Notes under the pieces: generated by a model | Seen by the model: the letters and a program-made list of their open reading frames with translations, nothing else | Database searches by the model: none | What the model was told of the DNA's origin: nothing | Position numbers and translations under genes: made by a program | In this document: positions 54,025 to 63,367 of the stretch, piece after piece | How positions within the stretch are numbered: position 1 is the first letter of the stretch | Layout of the letters: every line of letters begins with the position of its first letter | Origin: Sporosarcina sp. E16_8 | GTDB lineage: Bacteria > Bacillota > Bacilli > Bacillales_A > Planococcaceae | Assembly (NCBI RefSeq): GCF_017347095.1 | Contig: NZ_JADPRZ010000015.1 | Location: 1-63,517, forward strand | Direction of reading: 5' to 3' | DNA length: 63,517 bases

Positions 54025-54751
54025 GTTAACTTTACAACATATATCAAAGTCTTATGGTGAAAATCACGTACTTCAAGATGTTTCATTTCATGTCGATGAA
54101 GGCGAGTTCGTCACGATTGTCGGTCCTTCCGGCAGTGGAAAAAGCACATTGTTTCAGCTAATTGGCGGGTTATATGCCCCGGACAACGGTAAGATTACGC
54201 TAGATGGCATAGATCTAAACAACTCCCGTGGCCACATTAGCTATATGCCACAAAACCCATCCTTGTTTCCATGGCGGACCATTATACAAAATGTTTTATT
54301 AAGTTCTGAAATTGCTGGTCAAAAAGATATGGGTAACGCGTTAGAGTTAATTGAAAAAGCAGGACTAAGTGGGTATGAACAGTCCTATCCACACCAATTA
54401 TCCGGTGGGATGAAACAACGTGTCGCCTTCATTCGAAGTCTCAACAGCCCGCAGTCCATCATCTGTTTAGATGAACCCTTCTCTGCCCTCGATGAATTTA
54501 CGAGATTTGAAATGCAAGAATGGTTACTAACAATTTGGGAAGAATACCGCAAATCGATCGTTTTCATTACGCATAATATTGAAGAAGCTCTTTATTTATC
54601 AGATAGAATTCTAATCCTTTCTGATAAACCGGCATCCATCCATAAGCAAATCATCGTTCCTTTTCCACGCCCACGGTCGGAAGATATTTTATTAAGTGAG
54701 CAATTTATGAAATTGAAAAGGGAGATTCATTATGAACTACGAGGCAGATGA
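54017..54751 (+). CDS. thiZ: ABC transporter ATP-binding protein ThiZ
   Basis: A 244-residue ATPase: Walker A GPSGSGKST, Q-loop YMPQNPSLFPWR, signature LSGGMKQRVAF, Walker B IICLDEPFSALD, and switch His in VFITHNIEEALYLSDR. Energises ThiX/ThiY. The start overlaps thiX by eight bases. Confidence 0.9.
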   Translation: MGKLTLQHISKSYGENHVLQDVSFHVDEGEFVTIVGPSGSGKSTLFQLIGGLYAPDNGKITLDGIDLNNSRGHISYMPQNPSLFPWRTIIQNVLLSSEIAGQKDMGNALELIEKAGLSGYEQSYPHQLSGGMKQRVAFIRSLNSPQSIICLDEPFSALDEFTRFEMQEWLLTIWEEYRKSIVFITHNIEEALYLSDRILILSDKPASIHKQIIVPFPRPRSEDILLSEQFMKLKREIHYELRGR

Positions 54752-55532
54752 AAAACTTGCACTCATTGATGCACACATCCATCTTGACCAATATGTAAAA
54801 TCCGAGCAAAGGGCAATCATTGACTATATGGAACGCCCGTCCACCGCACTAAACGGTCTGATTAGCGTTTCGATGGATCTAGTTTCAAGCATCAACAACT
54901 TGAAACTTGCGGAATCTCATTCTGGCATCCATCCGGCCTTTGGTTATCATCCTGAGCAAAAGCCACCGACAGACAAAGTCATGCAAGAATTATTTTCATT
55001 CATGCACTTATATAAAGATCAGATGATTGCCATTGGTGAAGTTGGACTCCCCTATTATTTGAGGGAAACAAATCCTGCCCTTCAACTAGAGCCATATATT
55101 GAGGCTCTCGAAGCGTTCATTAGTAAAGCACAAATGTGGAATAAACCGATTGTTCTCCACGCTGTTTACGAAGATGCTGAAACGGTATGTGATATCTTGG
55201 AAAAACATTCTGTGAATAAAGCGCATTTCCATTGGTTTAAGGGAGCGCCATCCACTGTTGAACGGATGATTAGGAATGATTACTATGTATCTGTGACGCC
55301 CGATTGCGTATATGAACAAGAGATCCAAATACTGATTTCCCAATACCCCATTGAACGCTTAATGGTCGAAACAGATGGTCCATGGCCATTCTTGGGACCA
55401 TTTGAAAATGAGATGACGCATCCAACTATGATGCACCAATCCATTGCAGCAATTGCATCCGTAAAAAAACTGGATTACCGTGATGTATATCGACATGTTT
55501 ACGACAACACAGAAAGATTTTACTTTTGTTGA
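54732..55532 (+). CDS. TatD-family metal-dependent hydrolase in the thiamine operon
   Basis: A 266-residue TIM-barrel hydrolase: LIDAHIHLDQY (HxH), AIGEVGLPYY (Glu), VLHAVYEDA (His), AHFHWFKG (His) and METDGPWPF-like VETDGPWPFLGPF (Asp), so all five TatD metal ligands are present. It overlaps thiZ by 20 bases and ends the riboswitch operon, so it should be made only when thiamine is short. TatD proteins are nucleases, but this relative could instead hydrolyse an imported pyrimidine precursor. That is inference. Confidence 0.8.
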   Translation: MNYEADEKLALIDAHIHLDQYVKSEQRAIIDYMERPSTALNGLISVSMDLVSSINNLKLAESHSGIHPAFGYHPEQKPPTDKVMQELFSFMHLYKDQMIAIGEVGLPYYLRETNPALQLEPYIEALEAFISKAQMWNKPIVLHAVYEDAETVCDILEKHSVNKAHFHWFKGAPSTVERMIRNDYYVSVTPDCVYEQEIQILISQYPIERLMVETDGPWPFLGPFENEMTHPTMMHQSIAAIASVKKLDYRDVYRHVYDNTERFYFC

Positions 55533-55565
55533 AAGGAAATGCGCTTATAATTAGCGCATTTCCTT
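55533..55565 (+). terminator. Hairpin ending the thiamine operon
   Basis: AAGGAAATGCGCT pairs perfectly with AGCGCATTTCCTT directly after the last stop; the T tract lies within the stem. Bases 55566-55862 show no gene. Confidence 0.6.
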
Positions 55566-55862
55566 AAGATTACCTTCTTCCACTACAACCTCTATTGGAA
55601 TAAAGATCCATTTTGATATCCCATGAATTCATCGCCCACATTTTGAACTATCTAGCCCATCTCTTTACCAATAAACCATGCTACTATAATAAATTCGCCT
55701 AGCTCACGTTATTCAGCTTCTTTACCTTATTCAACATGTAGTAATCGGTGGATGTAACTACTTGTTCACCCTTTCCCAAAAAATATAATTGGCAAATAAT
55801 TAGTGTGAATTTGGGAATGCTATCTCTTGAAGGATTTTTTATAAAATGAAGGAGGACGTAAA

Positions 55863-56087
55863 ATGACTAGCATCAAACCGAATGATTCAGATGACAATGT
55901 AAATAGGCTAAAAAAAACAATCAGTAATATGGAAGCAGCAGAAGTAGCAATGGAATTCGCTGAGGGGAAAGAACTTGCTGCAATCAAGGAGAAAAATGAG
56001 CGACGGAAAGAAAGCATTGAAGGATTGCGAACTGAAATTAGCGCGGAAGAAAAATCAAGAATTAACGGATATATAAAAAGGATGTAA
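55863..56087 (+). CDS. tlp: Small acid-soluble spore protein, Tlp-like
   Basis: A 74-residue charged, helical protein: DNVNRLKKTISNMEAAEVAM, then IKEKNERRKESIEGLRTEIS and a final NGY. The KEKNERRKESIE block and DNV start match Tlp, a minor spore protein made in the forespore. GAAGGAGG precedes the ATG. Supports a spore-forming host. No forespore promoter was recognised with confidence. Confidence 0.72.
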   Translation: MTSIKPNDSDDNVNRLKKTISNMEAAEVAMEFAEGKELAAIKEKNERRKESIEGLRTEISAEEKSRINGYIKRM

Positions 56088-56190
56088 GTATAGATTTGTT
56101 CGATGCTATGCCTACTTGTTCACTCCTACTTCGCTACACGTTTAAAGCTATACACATTTTTGTAGCTACTGTCTAGTATTGACAACAGAA

Positions 56191-56226
56191 CCCACCATGG
56201 CTCTTACCCATGCGAACCATGGTGGG
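56191..56226 (+). terminator. Hairpin terminator after tlp
   Basis: CCCACCATGG and CCATGGTGGG form a perfect stem, followed by TCATTTTC. About 100 bases after the tlp stop. Confidence 0.6.
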
Positions 56227-56304
56227 TCATTTTCAGTTTGAATACTATTTACAGATTAAGCCAAGATATCTACTCTTTCCCCCTACAATTTAACCTCGCC
56301 TTCT

Positions 56305-56392
56305 GACTATATATGTTGAACAAATGAATACTTATATTAACTGAGCGAAGGCCATTAGCGCCGTAATGAATTCAATGGGATCCATGAAATTT
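56305..56392 (-). repeat. Family A repeat, degraded copy (A4)
   Basis: TATATATGTTGAACAAATG, then GAGCGAAGGCCATTAGCGCC and TAATGAATTCAATGGGATCC: flank and one arm of family A, weakly preserved. Confidence 0.4.
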
Positions 56393-56422
56393 CATTGACA
56401 AAGCTATTCAATTCAAGGTAAG

Positions 56423-56436
56423 GTTAGCAGGCTAAC
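56423..56436. promoter_or_regulatory. MarR-type operator before marR
   Basis: GTTAGCAGGCTAAC, a perfect inverted repeat 22 bases before the regulator start. The core TTAGCnnGCTAA recurs before the transporter gene. Confidence 0.6.
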
Positions 56437-56458
56437 TAATTTATGAAGGATTGATACC

Positions 56459-56878
56459 ATGATTGAGGAAGACATTCGGATATTGTTCGCGAAAACATCC
56501 GCGAAAGCAAGAAAAGATTACGCGGATTCATTAAGAGAGGTTAAAATCTACGCCGGGCAAGATCATCTGCTTTGGCAATTGTGGAAGAAAGACGGTGCGA
56601 GCCAAACGGAGTTGTCTGAACTCATGGGCTGTGAACCGCCGACCTTGACAAATATGGTGAAAAAACTAGAAGAATATGGACTTGTGACTAGAACGAAAGA
56701 TGCGGTGGATGGACGTGTGACAAGGGTTTTCTTAACGGAGAAAGGAAGCGCACTTGAAAATTCAATCGCAGAAATATGGCGTAATCATCAAGAAAAAATG
56801 TTGAATGGCATTAACCTAGAGGACCGAATAATACTGAAACGTCTCCTACAAAAAATCGAATCCAATTTGAATACTTGA
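56459..56878 (+). CDS. MarR-family transcriptional regulator
   Basis: A 139-residue winged-helix protein: LWQLWKKDGASQTELSELMG, CEPPTLTNMVKKLEEYGLVT (recognition helix) and wing RTKDAVDGRVTRVFLTEKG. Next to a DHA2-type exporter gene in the same direction. It is expected to repress itself and the transporter and to release on binding a toxic ligand. TGAAGGATTGATACC precedes the ATG. Confidence 0.85.
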   Translation: MIEEDIRILFAKTSAKARKDYADSLREVKIYAGQDHLLWQLWKKDGASQTELSELMGCEPPTLTNMVKKLEEYGLVTRTKDAVDGRVTRVFLTEKGSALENSIAEIWRNHQEKMLNGINLEDRIILKRLLQKIESNLNT

Positions 56879-56895
56879 TTATTTTACTTAATTAC

Positions 56896-56907
56896 TTAGC
56901 ATGCTAA
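56896..56907. promoter_or_regulatory. MarR-type operator before the MFS gene
   Basis: TTAGCATGCTAA, a perfect palindrome in the 65-base gap between marR and the exporter, sharing TTAGC-nn-GCTAA with the site upstream of marR. Confidence 0.6.
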
Positions 56908-56943
56908 AGAAATAATATTTGTTCGAAAAGGGAGTTCATTTAA

Positions 56944-58419
56944 TTGGAGATTAAAGAAACAACTAATTTTAAAACAGGACCGATTTTAACAGTGCTGTTA
57001 ATCGGTGCTATCGCGGCAATTTTAAATCAAACAGTACTAAACGTTGCATTACCAACATTGTCTGAGGAATTTAAAGTGTCCACAGCAACTGCTCAATGGT
57101 TGATTACATTGTATATGCTAGTGAATGGTATTTTCATTCCAATTACGGCATTTTTGATGGCTCGTTTTTCAACCCGCCAACTATTTTTTACATCAATGAT
57201 TGTTTTTTCAATCGGCACGCTAATTTGTGGGACTGCACCAAGTTTTACAATTCTTTTAGCAGGACGTGTTGTGCAAGCGATTGGGGCAGGAATTGTAATG
57301 CCCTTATTAATTAGTGTTGTGTTCCGACTTTTCCCAATGGAGAAGCGCGGTGCTGCAATGGGAATCGTTGGGGTTGCAATTATGTTTGCACCAGCAATCG
57401 GCCCTACGCTTTCAGGTTTTTTAATTACGACTTTATCATGGCGCTTTATCTTTTTCGCCATTTTACCATTTTCTCTATCAGCGTTAATCGCTGCTTTCTT
57501 TGTGCTAAAAAACGTATCAGAGCCACGACCTGCCAAGTTAGATATCTTGGGCGTTATTACGTCAACGTTCGGCTTCGGCGGTATTTTATACGGGTTTGGT
57601 ATAGCTGGCAAAGCGGGTTGGGGCAGTTTAACTGTCATAATTCCCCTATCTATAGGCGTAATCTCACTTATATTATTTGTCATACGACAACTGCATACAA
57701 AAGACCCACTCATTGATTTAAAAATATTCAAGTCAATTGAATTTACATTTTCTATCATTATTAGTTTCTTTGTAAACGGAGTTACGTATGCCGCAATGAT
57801 TTTAATCCCGATTTATTTACAAAGTAATCGTGGAATGACTGCATTAGAATCAGGTCTATTTCTATTACCAGGAAGTATCGCCATGGCGATTATGTCACCG
57901 ATTGCTGGAAGAATGTATGATCGATACGGCATCAAGTGGATAGGTATTTTCGGCACAGTAGTACTTGTCGGTACAACCGCAGCTTATACCAATTTGACGT
58001 ATACATCAGGAATCGTATTACTCGCAGTTCTTTATCTCGTTCGGTCGATTGGACTCACTTTCTTAACGATGCCACTTACGACTGCCGGATTAAATTCATT
58101 GCCCAGTAAATTACACGGTGATGGCACAGCCATGCAAAATACGCTTCAGGCCATTGCAGGAGCAATTGGAACAGCCGTCATGACGACCATTATGACGACT
58201 CAAACGAATTTATTTGTGTCGAAAGAAGTTATAAATACAGCAGGAGGAAATCCGACATCTGAACAGCTTAGTATTATTTCGTCGGATGGATTACTACATG
58301 GTATTAATTTCGCCTTCTTAGCAGCTACAACATTTGCGATTATTAGTCTACTTGCCATGATTTTATTGGCAATTTCAATTACGAAGAAAAATAAAAAAGT
58401 TGCAGTTGGTAGAGGTTAA
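56944..58419 (+). CDS. DHA2-family (EmrB/QacA-type) multidrug efflux transporter
   Basis: A 491-residue major facilitator with about 14 spans: QTVLNVALPTLSEEFKVSTA (motif D1 region), RFSTRQLFF, GRVVQAIGAGIVMPL (motif B), GPTLSGFLITTLSWRFIF (motif C). Resembles B. subtilis LmrB/MdeB-type pumps. TTG start after AAAAGGGAG. Control by the adjacent MarR is likely. Confidence 0.85.
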   Translation: MEIKETTNFKTGPILTVLLIGAIAAILNQTVLNVALPTLSEEFKVSTATAQWLITLYMLVNGIFIPITAFLMARFSTRQLFFTSMIVFSIGTLICGTAPSFTILLAGRVVQAIGAGIVMPLLISVVFRLFPMEKRGAAMGIVGVAIMFAPAIGPTLSGFLITTLSWRFIFFAILPFSLSALIAAFFVLKNVSEPRPAKLDILGVITSTFGFGGILYGFGIAGKAGWGSLTVIIPLSIGVISLILFVIRQLHTKDPLIDLKIFKSIEFTFSIIISFFVNGVTYAAMILIPIYLQSNRGMTALESGLFLLPGSIAMAIMSPIAGRMYDRYGIKWIGIFGTVVLVGTTAAYTNLTYTSGIVLLAVLYLVRSIGLTFLTMPLTTAGLNSLPSKLHGDGTAMQNTLQAIAGAIGTAVMTTIMTTQTNLFVSKEVINTAGGNPTSEQLSIISSDGLLHGINFAFLAATTFAIISLLAMILLAISITKKNKKVAVGRG

Positions 58420-58473
58420 ATTAAGAGTACTAATGGAAGACAAGTACTCCACACATCTGAATGAAAACAATTA

Positions 58474-58505
58474 AAAACCAGACATTTACTCAAATGTCTG
58501 GTTTT
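58474..58505 (+). terminator. Terminator after the efflux gene
   Basis: AAACCAGACATTT pairs with AAATGTCTGGTTT and ends in TTTTC. Confidence 0.8.
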
Positions 58506-58665
58506 CATTCTATATTTATGCAATTTGCTTTCTAAATGACTTGCTGACAAGCTGATTTGTTTCATAAATCAGGACTGCATTGGGTAAACTTATAGAGGTT
58601 AGGAATTGTTGGATGAAAAATGAGTTGACTAGAAAGACAGACTTACTGATATAGGAGGAATGGTT

Positions 58666-59328
58666 ATGAATGTTCTCATCGAATGGATTTACAGATTATC
58701 CAGAGGCGCGGAAACCGTCTTTCGCTCTGATGAGATGCCGGCAGCGCAAGCTCTAGTCATTGCCGAAGACCTGGAGCGGACTGGGCGTACCAAAACCGTA
58801 ACATTCATTGATCGCTTCGACAGCACATGGACGGTCAAAGAGATGAAGGGCTATTTGAAAGGAATCGAAACTGAACCACATAACATCACAGTTTATTTCG
58901 ACGGTGGATTCGACCTTGCGACCAATACATCGGGTTTAGGCTGCGTTATCTATTATGAGCAGAGCGGGAAATCCTACAGGCTGCGGCGGAATGCACCTTC
59001 TGCCGAACTCACTTCGAATAACGAGGCAGAATATGCGGCACTCTACCTGGGTATACAGGAGCTCGATCTTTTGAATGTCCATCACCTACCAGTCCAGTTC
59101 ATCGGGGATTCTCAGGTGGTCATTAACCAGCTGACAGAGGAATGGCCGACGCTCGAAAATGTTCTGTCGGGCTGGGCAGACCGGATAGAAGAAAAGCTGA
59201 AAGACCTCGGCATCCAACCTGAGTATAAACTTGTGCAGCGGAAATTAAATTCAGAAGCGGATCGGCTGGCAACACAGGCGTTGAATGGAGTCTCGATTAC
59301 GGCAACGAGCGAAATTACAGGGGATTAG
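58666..59328 (+). CDS. RNase H-like protein with N-terminal extension
   Basis: About 220 residues. The first ~70 (IEWIYRLSRGAETVFRSDEM...) form a domain I do not recognise. The C-terminal ~140 are RNase H fold with all acidic residues: ITVYFDGGFDLA, NNEAEYAALYLGIQEL, FIGDSQVVINQL and LNSEADRLATQAL. Resembles the YpeP-type proteins of Bacillus. Possible removal of RNA from hybrids. Start at 58666 is seven bases after AGGAGG; the ATG at 58660 is too close to it. Confidence 0.78.
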   Translation: MNVLIEWIYRLSRGAETVFRSDEMPAAQALVIAEDLERTGRTKTVTFIDRFDSTWTVKEMKGYLKGIETEPHNITVYFDGGFDLATNTSGLGCVIYYEQSGKSYRLRRNAPSAELTSNNEAEYAALYLGIQELDLLNVHHLPVQFIGDSQVVINQLTEEWPTLENVLSGWADRIEEKLKDLGIQPEYKLVQRKLNSEADRLATQALNGVSITATSEITGD

Positions 59329-59361
59329 TGCGTGCAAAAATTTATAGGAAAGTATACCTGT

Positions 59362-59399
59362 AAACAGTCATGAGTGACTAATTTCCATGACTGTTTATT
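59362..59399 (+). terminator. Hairpin after the RNase H-like gene
   Basis: AAACAGTCATG pairs with CATGACTGTTT; also usable for the convergent acetyltransferase gene. Confidence 0.65.
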
Positions 59400-59451
59400 A
59401 CATATATCCGAAATTTCAGTTGGTAATTCCTTGTGAAATACCGTCATGCAA

Positions 59452-59952
59452 TTATTTCTCTATCCAAAAACGCCGAACGACCGTTCCATCTTCTTCAATA
59501 AAGCTTTTGACTTCAATGCCGCCATTCTTCATTATCGTTTTTGCAGATCCAATATTGTCATCATTACAAGTTACCAGTACCCGATTGATTTCAAGTTCAT
59601 CGCATTTCTTCAATGCCTCTGCAAGAATCAGTGTCGCATAACCTTTCCTTCTTTCCGCAGGTCTCACACCATACCCGATATGTCCGCCGACATTATGTAA
59701 ATAATCTGTCAGACTATGCCGTATGTCAACCATCGCTAGCACTCTATCAGTATCATCAACCAAGAAATAGTTCGTGCTAGGCACCCATTTTTCGTCCCCA
59801 CTTTCCCGGATTTCCAGCGCATCCAAATAAACTTCATAGTTCTCATAACCAGCTAAATTAAAACTGCTCGGCGTCATCCGAGGTTCATCCCACTCTTTCA
59901 AATAATCTTCATGCTCGTTTTTCCATTCGATGGATGGTCTTATCAAACGCAT
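59452..59952 (-). CDS. GNAT-family N-acetyltransferase
   Basis: A 166-residue GNAT: FLVDDTDRVLAMVDIRHSLT strand, acetyl-CoA loop GYGVRPAERRKGYATLIL, then VLVTCNDDNIGSAKTIMKNG. Substrate unknown. It ends facing the RNase H-like gene. The ribosome site is GGGGGAATAGTT. Fold certain, target unknown. Confidence 0.82.
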   Translation of the reverse strand: MRLIRPSIEWKNEHEDYLKEWDEPRMTPSSFNLAGYENYEVYLDALEIRESGDEKWVPSTNYFLVDDTDRVLAMVDIRHSLTDYLHNVGGHIGYGVRPAERRKGYATLILAEALKKCDELEINRVLVTCNDDNIGSAKTIMKNGGIEVKSFIEEDGTVVRRFWIEK

Positions 59953-60015
59953 AACTATTCCCCCATTTCCCTATTTTTATAAGTTACCTGCTACTGACTG
60001 CTCACCTTTGAAAAT

Positions 60016-61464
60016 TCAAATTCCATTAGCCTTACTAACTTTAAGCTTCTTCCCTTTAATCGTTGCTTCTTTCATGGCCTGCAAAACTAATGAACCTTTG
60101 CCATTTAGAATATCCACATAAGTCAACTCTTCCTGAATCGCAATAATGCCAATATCATCTGCTGTTAGGCCGGGAAGTTTCGCAATTGTCCCAACAAAAT
60201 CTACGGCTCGAAGCTTTTTCTTTTTTCCACCGTTGAAATGAAGTTTCATGACATCCTTGTTTGATTGTACTTGTATTGTGTTTTTGGACTTCTGACGACC
60301 ACTGACTTTTTCCTCAATTGCATTTTTTCCAACGACTACTTTCTGCTGCGTCGGCGCTTCCCCAACAGGAATCTCAAAGCCAATGTATGCTTCAATTGCT
60401 TTAAGTGTTTTGCTGTCACTCGGAGTTGCAAACGTAATCGCTTTACCTTTATGACCAGCACGACCGGTTCTGCCAGTTCGATGAACATAGCTCTCTTTTT
60501 CCATGGGAACGTCATAGTTGATCACGAGTGTTATTTTTGCTACATCGATTCCCCTTGCAGCCACATCAGTCGCCACAAGATAACGGAAATTCCCCATTTT
60601 GAAGCCTTCCATTACCGCAAATCGGTCTTCTTGTACAATTCCACCGTGAATTTTCTCACAAGAATAGTTGGATCTTTCCAATTCCACAAACACAGCGTCC
60701 ACATGCCCTTTAGTTCTGCAGAAGATAATACAGCTATCGGGGTTTTCAACAACAGTAACATTTTTCAGCAATGACATTTTTCCAGCTTCTTTCACTTCAA
60801 TTACACGATGTTCAATCGCACTCGTCGTGATTCCCGTAGAAGCAATTTGAATGGAAATAGGGTTTTTCATATAGTTATGGCAAAGTTTTTCAACAGCTTT
60901 AGGAAATGTAGCGGAAAATACCATCGTTACTCTATTTAAGGGAAGTTTTTTTATGATAGCTTCTACTTGGGCAACAAAGCCCATGGTCAACATTTTATCA
61001 GCTTCATCTATAATTAAGTATTTTATTTCATCTACACATAATGTTCCTCTTTCAATATGGTCCATCACACGCCCTGGTGTACCGACAACTATATGCGTTT
61101 TTTGTTCCAACTCTTCCTCTTGTTTACTAAAGGATTCTTTGCCGTAAACCGCCATGGCTTTAATCCGTTTAACTCTTCCGATAGCCGCTACATCCTCTTG
61201 AACTTGAACAGCAAGCTCTCGGGTCGGTGTGAGAATTAATGCCTGTGGGCTTTCCATCACCCAATCAATCATTTCGCAAAGAGGGATACCAAAAGCTGCC
61301 GTCTTGCCACTACCCGTTTGAGATTTCACTATGAGATCCTGATTTTCCAGCGCTCTCGGTATAACTTCACTTTGAACCTCTGTTGGCGTTTCATATTTCA
61401 ATAAAACAAGAGCCCTTTTTATTTCATCGCTTAATTTATAATCTTCAAAACTTCTTTCATTCAT
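60016..61464 (-). CDS. dbpA: DEAD-box RNA helicase DbpA
   Basis: A 482-residue helicase: Q-motif YETPTEVQ, motif [13 protein letters not shown], Ia [51 protein letters not shown]. The C-terminal ~75 residues form a DbpA RNA-binding domain ([36 protein letters not shown]), which recognises 23S rRNA hairpin 92. Acts late in 50S ribosome assembly. ATG at 61464 after GAGG; the frame extends upstream without a site. Confidence 0.92.
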   Translation of the reverse strand: MNERSFEDYKLSDEIKRALVLLKYETPTEVQSEVIPRALENQDLIVKSQTGSGKTAAFGIPLCEMIDWVMESPQALILTPTRELAVQVQEDVAAIGRVKRIKAMAVYGKESFSKQEEELEQKTHIVVGTPGRVMDHIERGTLCVDEIKYLIIDEADKMLTMGFVAQVEAIIKKLPLNRVTMVFSATFPKAVEKLCHNYMKNPISIQIASTGITTSAIEHRVIEVKEAGKMSLLKNVTVVENPDSCIIFCRTKGHVDAVFVELERSNYSCEKIHGGIVQEDRFAVMEGFKMGNFRYLVATDVAARGIDVAKITLVINYDVPMEKESYVHRTGRTGRAGHKGKAITFATPSDSKTLKAIEAYIGFEIPVGEAPTQQKVVVGKNAIEEKVSGRQKSKNTIQVQSNKDVMKLHFNGGKKKKLRAVDFVGTIAKLPGLTADDIGIIAIQEELTYVDILNGKGSLVLQAMKEATIKGKKLKVSKANGI

Positions 61465-61526
61465 ATAAGTAACCTCATTTATTATTATTTGACCCTGTTT
61501 TTTTATAATTAAGTGTAGCATCATAC

Positions 61527-61585
61527 CCGGTGCCAGTTACCGTCATAATTCATGCTCTTTGAATTGTGGCAGCAGCTAGCACCGG
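61527..61585. other. Long hairpin between selO and dbpA
   Basis: CCGGTGCCAGTTACCG pairs with interruptions with AGCTAGCACCGG, and ATTCA/TGAAT close to the loop. TTTTTAA follows on the plus strand. It may end the selO message or belong to a scattered GGTGCCAG-type element. Confidence 0.45.
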
Positions 61586-61602
61586 ATTTTTAATGCAAAT
61601 TA

Positions 61603-63078
61603 TTAAGTACCGCAAAAGGTTTGGTACGAGCTTATTGAGTGCACAGGAAGAGTGGAATAATCATCCTGGCCAGAAGTGTACGCATACGGACTTGAAAGAA
61701 CTTCAAGTAGCCGCTCCATCACACCGTAATCACCTTTGTTCACGGCGGCTTCTAGTGCTGCTTCTACCCGATGGTTCCGTGGGATTAGTGAAGGATTGCT
61801 GTCTCGCATCAACTGCCCAGAGCTGACCTTCGATTCCTTCTGCCTACCTAGTCTTGCCTGCCATAACTCATGCCACTCGGCAAATTCCGGAGTCTCAAAA
61901 AGGGCCATATCCTCCAATTTATCAAAAGTTAATGCGCGGAAAGTATTCGTATAATCTTCTCGATGCTTCTCCATCATATGAAGAAGGTCTTCAATAAGGG
62001 ATTCATCCTCAATCTCTTCATTAAATAACCCCAGTTTCGCTCTCATTCCCTTAAGCCAATTCGCGTGATACTGCTCTGGAAAATCTGAAATAGCATCCTG
62101 CGCCAGTTTGGCACCCTCCGCATACTCTTTATGCAGTAGTGGGATTAGCGTTTCAGCGAATCGCGCCAGATTCCACCCGGCAATATTCGGCTGATTGCCA
62201 TAAGAATAGCGACCTTGAACGTCAATGGAGCTGAAAACCGTTGCCGCGTCATAGGTATCCATGAATGCACAAGGACCATAATCGATGGTCTCCCCACTTA
62301 TCGTCATGTTATCGGTATTCATCACTCCGTGGATAAAACCAACCAATTGCCATTTGGCAACCAAGGCGGCCTGACGCTTGATCACTTCCTGAAGTAGCGC
62401 AAGGTAGCGATTATCATCCGCTTCAACGTCAGGAAAATGGCGCTCTAGTGCATAGTCAGCCAGAGCCAGAAGCTCCTCATCCGTGCCCCATTTTGCAACA
62501 TATTGAAAAGTTCCAAAGCGCAGATGACTGGCAGCCACACGAGTCATAATGGCGCCAGGAAGGTCGGTTTCACGGATGATGAATTCACCTGTTGTCACCA
62601 CCGCTAGACTACGTGTGGTAGGAATACCAAGCGCATACATAGCTTCACTAATTATATATTCACGCAGCATCGGTCCAAGTGCCGCCCGACCATCGCCACC
62701 GCGAGAATAAGGTGTTCGGCCCGAGCCTTTAAGCTGAATATCAAACCGTTCACCTAAAGGCGTAATCTGTTCGCCAATTAACATGGCCCGGCCGTCTCCT
62801 AGCCTTGCAAAATGCCCAAATTGATGCCCCGCATAGGCTTGAGCAAGCGGCAAAGCGCCTTCAGGAACCCTGTTACCAGCAAATATCGCAATGCCATCCT
62901 TGCTTCGAATCGATTCGATATTCAATCCAAGGGATGTCGCCAAAGAATCATTAACTATAATTAACTCCGGAGTGCTTACAGGATTTGGATCTATTATTGT
63001 AAAAAGCATTTCTGGCAGATGAGCATAACTGTTGTCAAAGTTCCATCCCGCGTCTACTGCTTCATTTCTCTTCATCAT
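61603..63078 (-). CDS. selO: Protein adenylyltransferase SelO (YdiU family)
   Basis: A 491-residue pseudokinase-fold enzyme: [89 protein letters not shown], and the C-terminal YQTFCGT with the conserved cysteine. Transfers AMP to protein side chains, with roles in redox stress known from E. coli. ATG at 63078 gives the normal length; an open frame continues 25 codons upstream. Confidence 0.9.
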   Translation of the reverse strand: MMKRNEAVDAGWNFDNSYAHLPEMLFTIIDPNPVSTPELIIVNDSLATSLGLNIESIRSKDGIAIFAGNRVPEGALPLAQAYAGHQFGHFARLGDGRAMLIGEQITPLGERFDIQLKGSGRTPYSRGGDGRAALGPMLREYIISEAMYALGIPTTRSLAVVTTGEFIIRETDLPGAIMTRVAASHLRFGTFQYVAKWGTDEELLALADYALERHFPDVEADDNRYLALLQEVIKRQAALVAKWQLVGFIHGVMNTDNMTISGETIDYGPCAFMDTYDAATVFSSIDVQGRYSYGNQPNIAGWNLARFAETLIPLLHKEYAEGAKLAQDAISDFPEQYHANWLKGMRAKLGLFNEEIEDESLIEDLLHMMEKHREDYTNTFRALTFDKLEDMALFETPEFAEWHELWQARLGRQKESKVSSGQLMRDSNPSLIPRNHRVEAALEAAVNKGDYGVMERLLEVLSSPYAYTSGQDDYSTLPVHSISSYQTFCGT

Positions 63079-63367
63079 CGGTTCGCCTACTTTCTTTACG
63101 CTTTTATTTATTTGTAAGTTCATCACTAGTAGTATCCACTTCTGATAATTCATTATACCCTATATATTCCTTCTAAATAACGCACCAATTCTTGTTGTCC
63201 TTCCGCTTTCAATTGGATATCACTTTCATATCCTCGTCTAAGTTTTGAATTTCAGAGTATAGTGTTAATACCTGCTAGTGTAATCTACTTTTTCAACCTA
63301 TTAAACTTCATTAAATGAACTACTATTCTGTTGGCGATTATTTCGGATTCAAACTGGGGGGATTGAG

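Noticed and set aside
57093..57758. Long minus-strand open frame opposite the efflux gene
   Set aside because: It is the antisense shadow of a membrane protein gene; its composition is low-complexity and no ribosome site is seen.
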